Shown: piece by piece, positions 1-5,267 of the stretch | Numbering within the stretch: the stretch's first letter is position 1 | Layout: each line of letters opens with the position of its first letter | Assembly: GCA_021847855.1 (NCBI GenBank) | Contig: JAJZOT010000090.1 | Coordinates: 1 to 6,768 of the forward strand | Reading direction: 5' to 3' | Source of the DNA: Thermoplasmata archaeon | GTDB lineage: Archaea > Thermoplasmatota > Thermoplasmata > Thermoplasmatales > Thermoplasmataceae | DNA length: 6,768 nucleotides | Notes under the pieces: generated by a model | Told to the model about the DNA's origin: nothing | Databases searched by the model: none | What the model saw: the letters and a program-made list of their open reading frames with translations, nothing else | Position numbers and translations under genes: made by a program

Positions 1-1919
1 GCAGGAAGACCATTCAGAAGAGTAGCGTATGCCGGGATGCAAAATTCCATGGGCTGGGAGAAAGAGCGGCAAACTTCAACGTAAAAGGCGATCGGTTTAG
101 ATTCTGGAACCACGATGCCAACGGCAGCTATGGTACCGGTGCCGATCCGCTTTACATCTCGTTGCCAGTATATATTTCCACCTCTCTCAACGGAGGATAT
201 ATCCTGATCTACGACAACCCCTCCGATGGCTATGTCGATATCTGCAAGGGCCAGGAAACCACTGTTGAGATAATGTTCGAACAGGGCGGTTTTGAATTTT
301 ATTTCAAACAGGGGGAATCAAGGGATCTGGTAAGCTCAATTGGCAAACTCACAGGAATGCCACATATGCCGCCAAAGTGGGCATTAGGCTTCCACCAGTC
401 AAAATACAGTTACATGACCCAGGCAGAAGTTGAAGAACTTGCAGAAAGCTTCAGAAAGAATGATATCCCTGTTTCCGCAATTCACCTTGACATAGATTAT
501 ATGAATGAGTTCAGGGTGTTCACCGTGAATTCAGAGCGCTTCCCGGATATGAGAAAACTGTCCGATAAGCTTGGAGAATACGAAATAAAGCTGGTTGGCA
601 TTCTTGACCCTGGCGTGAAGTGGGATACGCACTATCAGGTGTACAAACACGGATTGGAGAGAGGGTCATTTGTCAACTATCCGGACGATTCAACCCTTTA
701 CGCACCGGTATGGCCTGGATTTGTGGCCTATCCGGATTTCACGTCCAGCCAGGTCAGGGAATGGTGGGGTTCTTATTACACGTTCTTCAAGGAAAACGGT
801 TTCTCCGGAGTCTGGCACGACATGAATGAACCTTCCGCTTTTACATTATGGGGAGACAACAGCCTTCCCAAGGTAGCACTGCATAAAAGCGGGAATCACG
901 GCCTCCTGCACAACCTTTATTCATATTTCATGGCAGAGGCGGGTCATGAAGCTATGGTGAAAATAAATCCGGACGAGAGGCCATTTCTTCTTTCAAGATC
1001 AGGCTGGCTAGGCTCACAGAAATACGCGTGGGTCTGGACCGGCGACATAGAAACTTCATGGCAGGCATTAAAACAGACGATACCATCAATCCTTAACCTC
1101 AGTATGTCCGGAATGCCTCTCTGCGGTGTGGATACAGGAGGCTTCAGCGGTTCGCCATCTGACGAGCTCTTTGTGAGATGGCTGCAGATGAGTTCTTTCC
1201 TTCCGTTCTTCAGGGTGCATTACGCAAAAGGGACCAGGAAGAGAGAACCATGGGAATTTGGAGATAGCAATCTCAAAATCATCAGGGATTTCATAAAGCA
1301 GAGATATACACTTATTCCATATTACTACACTCTCGCAAAAGAGGCTGCACTGAACGGCATTCCGATAATAAGGCCGATTATCTGGGCAGATTCCGGATGT
1401 TCTGATTCAGAAAACACCTCTTTCATGGTCGGCGACGACATTATCGTCTTTCCTGTACTTGAGGAGGGAGTGGATTCAATCAGTATACACCTTCCAGCAG
1501 GAGAATGGTACGATCTGAGACATGATACCCTGTTCGATGGAGGAATGAAAAATGTTAAAGTTTCAATTGATAGCATCCCGGTTTTTGTGCGTGGCGGGGC
1601 AATAATACCAATGGAGAAAAATAACAGCCTGGAAATTCATGTATATTCCGGAGAAGCCCTTAGGGGAGAAATATACCTGGATGACGGGAAGCCGGATGGG
1701 GAGTATCTGTTTATCAATTTAACCGGGACCTCTTCCGGGAACGATTCAACTGAAATAAATATAAAATATTCCGGTTCAACAGCCTTGCTGGGAAAAAGCA
1801 TGGATTTTGTTGTTCACGGCAAGAAGTTCCATGGATATGAAATGGACGGAGTGAGACAGGTATCAACGGACACTGTACTATCTGTAACCCCCGGAACAAA
1901 AAAATTAAGACTGCATTAA
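1..1919 (+). CDS. GH31 alpha-glucosidase (MalA/AglA-like), 5'-truncated by window edge
   Basis: Glycoside hydrolase family 31 enzyme expected to release glucose from non-reducing ends of maltose and maltodextrins in the cytoplasm. The frame (codons from base 3) is open from the window edge and already encodes the family motif FHGLGERA at 45-68, so the gene starts upstream; about 638 codons are visible and the rest of the N-terminal beta-sandwich is missing. The catalytic barrel opens with PPKWALGFHQ near 369-398, followed by DIDYM, the WPG...YPDF block and the nucleophile motif WHDMNEPSAF (Asp at 819-821). The acid/base Asp is in WTGDI (1044-1046), and RVHYAKGTRKREPW follows near 1215-1250. 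C-terminal beta domains run to the TAA at 1917-1919. All expected catalytic residues are present and I see no frameshift. No secretion signal can be judged because the N-terminus is absent. Related GH31 activities such as alpha-xylosidase are possible, but the DMNEPS motif and the maltodextrin neighbours favour alpha-glucosidase. Confidence 0.95.
   Translation, partial: RKTIQKSSVCRDAKFHGLGERAANFNVKGDRFRFWNHDANGSYGTGADPLYISLPVYISTSLNGGYILIYDNPSDGYVDICKGQETTVEIMFEQGGFEFYFKQGESRDLVSSIGKLTGMPHMPPKWALGFHQSKYSYMTQAEVEELAESFRKNDIPVSAIHLDIDYMNEFRVFTVNSERFPDMRKLSDKLGEYEIKLVGILDPGVKWDTHYQVYKHGLERGSFVNYPDDSTLYAPVWPGFVAYPDFTSSQVREWWGSYYTFFKENGFSGVWHDMNEPSAFTLWGDNSLPKVALHKSGNHGLLHNLYSYFMAEAGHEAMVKINPDERPFLLSRSGWLGSQKYAWVWTGDIETSWQALKQTIPSILNLSMSGMPLCGVDTGGFSGSPSDELFVRWLQMSSFLPFFRVHYAKGTRKREPWEFGDSNLKIIRDFIKQRYTLIPYYYTLAKEAALNGIPIIRPIIWADSGCSDSENTSFMVGDDIIVFPVLEEGVDSISIHLPAGEWYDLRHDTLFDGGMKNVKVSIDSIPVFVRGGAIIPMEKNNSLEIHVYSGEALRGEIYLDDGKPDGEYLFINLTGTSSGNDSTEINIKYSGSTALLGKSMDFVVHGKKFHGYEMDGVRQVSTDTVLSVTPGTKKLRLH
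1898..1906 (-). terminator. Candidate T-run terminator of the GH13 gene
   Basis: On the minus strand the sequence 26-34 nt beyond the GH13 stop reads AA followed by seven T residues. Archaeal RNA polymerase commonly terminates at such U-tracts without a hairpin. The run lies inside the last codons of the convergent GH31 gene, so the two transcripts would overlap at their 3' ends. The assignment rests only on the T-run and its position. Confidence 0.4.
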
Positions 1920-1931
1920 TGCCTTGTCGTC

Positions 1932-3845
1932 TCACGCTGACTGATCAAAATCTGCAGTTTTTGCAATGAATGCGAATCCATCTTCTTCAATTCTCAACAT
2001 GTCTCCATCTACCCTTCCCCTGTGGGAGTAAAGGAGTTCGCCACGGAATGATATGTCAACCTTATCCACGGCAAATATGAATTCGAGGATTCCCTTTGAA
2101 CTCAGCTTGCTGATCACAAAATGATTATTGCCGGTTCTCGCAGTCACAACCCCATTTCTGAATAAACTGTTTGTTGCCCTCAAATGCGTTATTTTTGAGA
2201 AAAAATCCAGAATCTCACCGTTCTCTTTCCCCCAGGGATAGCATTTCCTGCAGTCAGGATCTTTTCCACCATCAAGTCCGGCTTCATCTCCATAATATAT
2301 GGTGGATATTCCGTTCAACGCGAAAAGTATGGAATATGCCGCCATGAATCTGTCCTGGTTGTGGGAGAGCAGGTTAAGGAGCCGCGGGGTATCATGAGAA
2401 TCCAGGACATTCATCATGATGTCGGTTCGATTACCATAGTTTATGATATCCTGGAGGTAGCTCCCAAGGAAATCATCAATTGTGATCCTCCCTTTCAGAA
2501 GTGAGATTATACTGATCCCGATTGGATAATTTGTTATTGAATCGTAATAGTCTGAGCCGACAAAATGCGGACTTCTGCACCAGGTCTCCCCAATGTGCAG
2601 GAAATGTTCAGGTGCATTCAGGAACTTCCTGATTTCATTAATGGAGCCACTGGGAACGGAGTGTCCCACATCATACCTTAATCCGTCCGCCCCAAACTCA
2701 TCAAGATAGTATCTGCAGACTGATTTTATATAATCGACCACTTCAGTGTTATAATGATTTAATTTCGGCATGGAACCGACTCCAAGGAAAGTCTCATAGG
2801 CTGGTATATCAGTTCCAGTTCCAAATTTGAAAGTACCGGTGAAAACATTGAATTCACTCCTGTGAAATATATACCAGTCCAAGTACCGGCTTTTCCCGGA
2901 TTTATCCATGATGTCCCGGAACATAGGAAAAGTTGTAGAAGTATGGTTGAAAACGGCGTCCATAATCAATTTCATGCCTCTTGAATGCAAATTCCCGGCA
3001 AGGCTGCGAACATCATCATTTGTTCCAAGCAGCGGGTCCACAGTGTAGTAGTCATCCGTGTCATACCTGTGGTTGGTTTTGCTGAGGGAAACTGGATTCA
3101 GGTACAGGTATTCCACGTTAAGGACATCTCTCAAATAGTCTAATTTCAGCGCGATTCCGTTCAGGTCCCCTCCAAAAAATGAAGTCCTGCGGGGTTTAGA
3201 TCCCCATTGCAAAAGTGTCCTGTCACTCTCCTTTCTCTGTGAACTCCTCAGGAATCTGTCTGGAAAAATATGATACATTATCCCTGAACCGGTGGAATCG
3301 TTTTCGGCATACTCAGTTGAGAGATGAAATTCTTTTGTTACGGGGTAAGTGGTGTCAGCGGCTTGGAAATGGTATTTTCCGTTGCCGCGAACGTAGAAAG
3401 CATGGAGATCATATGTTTTCATCGATACAATTTGTGGTTTCAAAACCTCCCGTAACTCTCCCTGAAGCATAATCGAGAGATTCCGATCATTTTTTGGAGC
3501 CAGGATGGTAAGAATAGCTATTCCACCGGACTGGTAGCAGAAACGGGAGTCTCCCGGATCATGGTAAGGGGAATCCAACGGAAGATGGAGTTTTCTCCAT
3601 CTCTTTACCTCCTTCCCTTCTTCGTCTATTTTTTCATACTGATTCCGCAGAATGTAGTATCTATAGTCGCCCGCAAAAATCCTGACATTTGCTTCCCAGA
3701 ACTCATTAATTCTGGAAAATCTTAAATCTCCCTGGCCAAAACAGTTAAAGTCACCTGAAAGGTAGATGGTGTGGTCACCTTCCCGGATTCTGACTCTGAA
3801 CTTAACTTCATAAAATGGACCACTTCTGGAGATAATTTCTGGCAT
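1932..3845 (-). CDS. GH13 neopullulanase/cyclomaltodextrinase/maltogenic amylase-type enzyme
   Basis: Alpha-amylase superfamily enzyme predicted to cut alpha-1,4 links in maltodextrins, cyclodextrins or pullulan in the cytoplasm. Numbering is from an upstream in-frame ATG at 3869 (645 codons). A CBM48-like sandwich at about 20-112 (YLSGDFN..., then FAGDYRYYI) is followed by a CBM34-like segment (about 113-190), the (beta/alpha)8 barrel and a C-terminal beta domain from about 565. All GH13 signatures are intact: DAVFNH (304-309), GLRYD with nucleophile Asp400, GETW with acid/base Glu428, and DSHDTPRLL with Asp493. MPKLN (367-371) marks the neopullulanase subfamily, and GDEAGLDGGKDPDCR also fits it. 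Region II is unusual, reading DVGHS where DVANE is typical. I prefer the start at 3845 (MPEIIS...) because a TATA-like palindrome lies about 31 nt upstream and the alternative adds a hydrophobic stub, MCFPFLVL; the start remains uncertain. There is no convincing signal peptide. The gene converges on the GH31 gene and diverges from trmB. Confidence 0.93.
   Translation of the reverse strand: MPEIISRSGPFYEVKFRVRIREGDHTIYLSGDFNCFGQGDLRFSRINEFWEANVRIFAGDYRYYILRNQYEKIDEEGKEVKRWRKLHLPLDSPYHDPGDSRFCYQSGGIAILTILAPKNDRNLSIMLQGELREVLKPQIVSMKTYDLHAFYVRGNGKYHFQAADTTYPVTKEFHLSTEYAENDSTGSGIMYHIFPDRFLRSSQRKESDRTLLQWGSKPRRTSFFGGDLNGIALKLDYLRDVLNVEYLYLNPVSLSKTNHRYDTDDYYTVDPLLGTNDDVRSLAGNLHSRGMKLIMDAVFNHTSTTFPMFRDIMDKSGKSRYLDWYIFHRSEFNVFTGTFKFGTGTDIPAYETFLGVGSMPKLNHYNTEVVDYIKSVCRYYLDEFGADGLRYDVGHSVPSGSINEIRKFLNAPEHFLHIGETWCRSPHFVGSDYYDSITNYPIGISIISLLKGRITIDDFLGSYLQDIINYGNRTDIMMNVLDSHDTPRLLNLLSHNQDRFMAAYSILFALNGISTIYYGDEAGLDGGKDPDCRKCYPWGKENGEILDFFSKITHLRATNSLFRNGVVTARTGNNHFVISKLSSKGILEFIFAVDKVDISFRGELLYSHRGRVDGDMLRIEEDGFAFIAKTADFDQSA
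1958..1962 (+). terminator. Weak candidate T-run terminator of the GH31 gene
   Basis: A run of five T residues lies 39-43 nt past the GH31 stop codon, within the 3' end of the opposing GH13 gene. It is the first T-tract downstream on the plus strand. A five-base run is weak evidence on its own. Confidence 0.25.
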
Positions 3846-3869
3846 CAGGACGAGAAAGGGAAAGCACAT

Positions 3870-3894
3870 CTAATAATTATTGCGGGAGTTAAAA
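3870..3894 (-). promoter_or_regulatory. Putative GH13 core promoter (two TATA-like boxes)
   Basis: On the minus strand, TTTTAA (3894-3889) lies about 22 nt before the ATG at 3869, and the self-complementary AATAATTATT (3881-3872) lies about 31 nt before the ATG at 3845. Archaeal TATA boxes are typically centred about 26 nt before the transcription start, so the second box fits a near-leaderless message starting around 3845-3850. The first box fits the longer start less well. Neither ATG has an obvious Shine-Dalgarno sequence. Confidence 0.4.
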
Positions 3895-3930
3895 GTGAGA
3901 TACCGGCATTGCAACACGGGGGGAATCCCT

Positions 3931-3964
3931 TGGCAGAATTATCCGTTATCCCAGTTTTCTGCCA
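3931..3964. repeat. Perfect 8-bp inverted repeat enclosing tandem TTATCC hexamers
   Basis: The arms TGGCAGAA (3931-3938) and TTCTGCCA (3957-3964) are exact reverse complements, separated by 18 bp. The spacer begins TTATCC-G-TTATCC (3939-3951), a 7-bp-spaced direct repeat. The arm centres are 26 bp apart, about two and a half helical turns. It sits upstream of the GH13 start, between that gene and trmB. It could be a regulator site or a hairpin; no known consensus is recognised. Confidence 0.55.
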
Positions 3965-4080
3965 GTAGCCGGAACCTTTTCACAAGGAATATGGATAGAC
4001 GTAAATTTCAAAGCAGGAAGAATGTGCGTTGTATGGCAATAGTTATCCCTGTTGTTATTTGTATTTGGGTTCTATGAAAG

Positions 4081-4095
4081 TCATTTCGAAAATGA
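4081..4095. repeat. 5-bp inverted repeat TCATT-N5-AATGA upstream of trmB
   Basis: Exact 5-bp arms around the spacer TCGAA, ending 75 nt before the trmB start. It partly overlaps the next inverted repeat. Its arm and spacer lengths match those of the palindrome in front of the binding-protein gene (5-5-5), but the arm sequence differs. A chance occurrence is quite possible. Confidence 0.3.
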
Positions 4096-4116
4096 ACTAT
4101 CTGCAATGTTGTTCAT
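4092..4116. repeat. 6-bp inverted repeat ATGAAC-N13-GTTCAT upstream of trmB
   Basis: Exact 6-bp arms at 4092-4097 and 4111-4116, lying 26-50 nt upstream of the trmB TATA-like box. This is a plausible place for an autoregulatory or activator site. The right half contains TGTTGT followed shortly by AATA, which also occurs at the binding-protein promoter (5224-5236). The link to TrmB is inferred. Confidence 0.35.
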
Positions 4117-4141
4117 AATAGCTTATCAGAAGTTCGCATCA

Positions 4142-4149
4142 TTATTTAA
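4142..4149 (+). promoter_or_regulatory. trmB: trmB core promoter (TATA-like box, leaderless start)
   Basis: TTATTTAA is centred about 25 nt before the ATG at 4171. That is the distance expected between an archaeal TATA box and the transcription start, so transcription probably begins at or within a base or two of the start codon. There is no Shine-Dalgarno sequence before the ATG, as expected for a leaderless message. Confidence 0.6.
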
Positions 4150-4170
4150 GTACTCAAACCATCAACTTAT

Positions 4171-5178
4171 ATGGACAATGATATATTTTCAGGATTAAGC
4201 GGTTTCGGTCTTTCGCCATATGAAATAAAGGTTTACAGCACTCTCGCGCTGAAGGGTGAACTTACCCCCTCACAGATTGTCAGGATCTCGGGGATACCTC
4301 AGCCTCGAGTTTACGATGTATTAAGGAATCTGCACGACAAGGGGCTGGTGGAATTTTCTCCCACCAAAAAAAGGGTGTACAGGGCGCTTCCCGTTAAAGG
4401 TGCCCTGGAATCCAGGATCAGGAACATGGAAGCGTATATTGATGAATTGAGCGTATTCATAGAAAAAGAGCGCAGTGTTAACGTTAATCAGAGCCCGTCT
4501 CTGTGGATAGCCACTGGAACGGCCCAGATATTACAGAGAATGAAGCAGATAATAAAGAACTCAAAGACAGAGGTAATAATATCTCTGGATGCAGCTAATC
4601 TGGAATCTCTGGTTCCTGCTTTGAGGGATGCAGTGGAAAGAGGGATCTCCGTAATAGTGGTTCTTTTCAGCGAGAACGCGGAAAAAACAGAACTTCCGAA
4701 CATGGAAGGTATGGTGATACGATGGAGGGAAAGCAAAGCCTCAGATGTCCTCATCGTTGACAGAAACATTGGACTCATAAATCTCGAAAGAGGAGGAGAA
4801 CAGGTTGAGTACGCAGCAGTATTCGACGAGGACGAACTCATACACATATTAAATTACTACTTCTACCACACAATATGGTCGCCTTCAAAATATGTGGTAG
4901 ATTTCAATAATTCAACGGCAAGGAAATTTATGACAGCATGGCTCACCTGCGAAGCCATTGAAGCATATTCCCCAGTACATGGGAAAATTGGGGCAGAGCT
5001 TGAATGTTATTATCAGGGGAAAAAGACCGTCCTTAAGGGCACCGTCGAGAAAACCCTCAGAATTGCGGGATTAAGACATACTTTCTTTATAGAGACGGCA
5101 AAGGGCACGGTTTCTGTTGGTGGAAAAACTGCCAGGCTCGAGCAGGCGAGACTCATATCCATAAATCTGAAGTTATGA
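4171..5178 (+). CDS. trmB: TrmB-family sugar-responsive transcriptional regulator
   Basis: A 335-residue DNA-binding regulator with the classic TrmB layout and about the length of the thermococcal maltose/trehalose regulator. The N-terminal winged helix-turn-helix covers residues 9-75 (LSPYEIKVY, then TPSQIVRISGIPQPRVYDVL as helix-turn-recognition helix, then a KKRVYRALP wing). A helical dimerisation segment follows at about 80-101, then a phospholipase-D-like fold without catalytic motifs (about 110-235). The C-terminal TrmB sugar-binding domain (about 240-335) includes IEAYSPVHGKIGAEL and VGGKTARLEQ. The Gly318/Glu324 spacing resembles a Gly/Glu pair I recall contacting sugar in thermococcal TrmB. 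The start is supported by a TATA-like box 25 nt upstream. It diverges from the GH13 gene and precedes the sugar-binding protein gene by 89 bp, so maltodextrin control is the likely job; the true ligand is unproven. A weak TCTTTT tract at 5191-5196 might end the transcript. Confidence 0.93.
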   Translation: MDNDIFSGLSGFGLSPYEIKVYSTLALKGELTPSQIVRISGIPQPRVYDVLRNLHDKGLVEFSPTKKRVYRALPVKGALESRIRNMEAYIDELSVFIEKERSVNVNQSPSLWIATGTAQILQRMKQIIKNSKTEVIISLDAANLESLVPALRDAVERGISVIVVLFSENAEKTELPNMEGMVIRWRESKASDVLIVDRNIGLINLERGGEQVEYAAVFDEDELIHILNYYFYHTIWSPSKYVVDFNNSTARKFMTAWLTCEAIEAYSPVHGKIGAELECYYQGKKTVLKGTVEKTLRIAGLRHTFFIETAKGTVSVGGKTARLEQARLISINLKL

Positions 5179-5217
5179 GCTATTTACCTGTCTTTTCACA
5201 CATTAATTTATGATAAA

Positions 5218-5232
5218 ACTACTTGTTGTAGT
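5218..5232. promoter_or_regulatory. Candidate operator: ACTAC-N5-GTAGT palindrome before the binding-protein promoter
   Basis: Perfect 5-bp arms (5218-5222 and 5228-5232) around TTGTT, ending 2 bp before the TATA box of the binding-protein gene and so covering the TFB-recognition (BRE) position. A protein bound here could block or assist TBP/TFB loading. It does not match the thermococcal TrmB consensus as I remember it (TATCAC-N5-GTGATA), although the two-arm, 5-bp-spacer geometry is the same. Assignment to the neighbouring TrmB protein is inferred from position. Confidence 0.45.
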
Positions 5233-5234
5233 AA

Positions 5235-5244
5235 TATTTAAATA
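5235..5244 (+). promoter_or_regulatory. Core promoter of the sugar-binding protein gene (TATA box)
   Basis: TATTTAAATA is a strong archaeal TATA-box match centred about 28 nt before the ATG at 5268. This predicts a transcription start at about 5266-5268 and a leaderless or nearly leaderless transcript. No Shine-Dalgarno sequence is present. A separate promoter here means the transporter genes need not depend on read-through from trmB. Confidence 0.7.
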
Positions 5245-5267
5245 ATTCGTCTCTGTTATACTCACCA

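Larger units (their letters stand above)
3870..4170. promoter_or_regulatory. Divergent intergenic control region between GH13 gene and trmB
   Basis: About 300 bp with no convincing gene, separating two divergent genes. From left to right I see an AT palindrome and a second T-rich box facing the GH13 gene (3870-3894), a perfect 8-bp inverted repeat enclosing tandem TTATCC hexamers (3931-3964), a doubtful 28-codon reading frame (3991-4077), a TGGCA...TTATCC echo (4034-4048), two small palindromes (4081-4095 and 4092-4116), and the trmB TATA-like box (4142-4149). The density of symmetric elements suggests regulation of both genes from here, which is an inference. Confidence 0.6.

Noticed and set aside
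620..829. 69-codon open frame inside the GH31 gene
   Set aside because: It lies in another frame over the conserved catalytic region of GH31, has no family features and no promoter.
1325..1576. 83-codon minus-strand frame opposite the GH31 C-terminal region
   Set aside because: Antisense shadow of a clearly coding region, with no recognisable domain.
1714..1935. 73-codon minus-strand frame across the convergent junction
   Set aside because: Antisense to the GH31 3' end and overlapping the GH13 stop; low-complexity basic translation with no homology signal.
3215..3472. 85-codon plus-strand frame within the GH13 gene
   Set aside because: Opposite strand of a well-supported enzyme gene, with no domain or promoter.
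3846..3869. MCFPFLVL as a signal peptide for an exported amylase
   Set aside because: It is too short and is followed by polar, charged residues (PEIISRS) with no cleavage site; probably upstream sequence rather than protein.
3771..3968. 65-codon plus-strand frame spanning the GH13 5' end and intergenic region
   Set aside because: Mostly antisense to the GH13 N-terminal domain, with no family features.
3975..3987. CCTT-N5-AAGG mini-palindrome in the intergenic region
   Set aside because: Four-base arms are expected by chance many times in a region this size.
4488..4847. 119-codon minus-strand frame opposite trmB
   Set aside because: Ser- and Thr-rich translation typical of an antisense shadow; it covers the conserved core of TrmB.
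5191..5196. TCTTTT as a trmB terminator
   Set aside because: Only four consecutive T residues; too weak to list as a separate feature.
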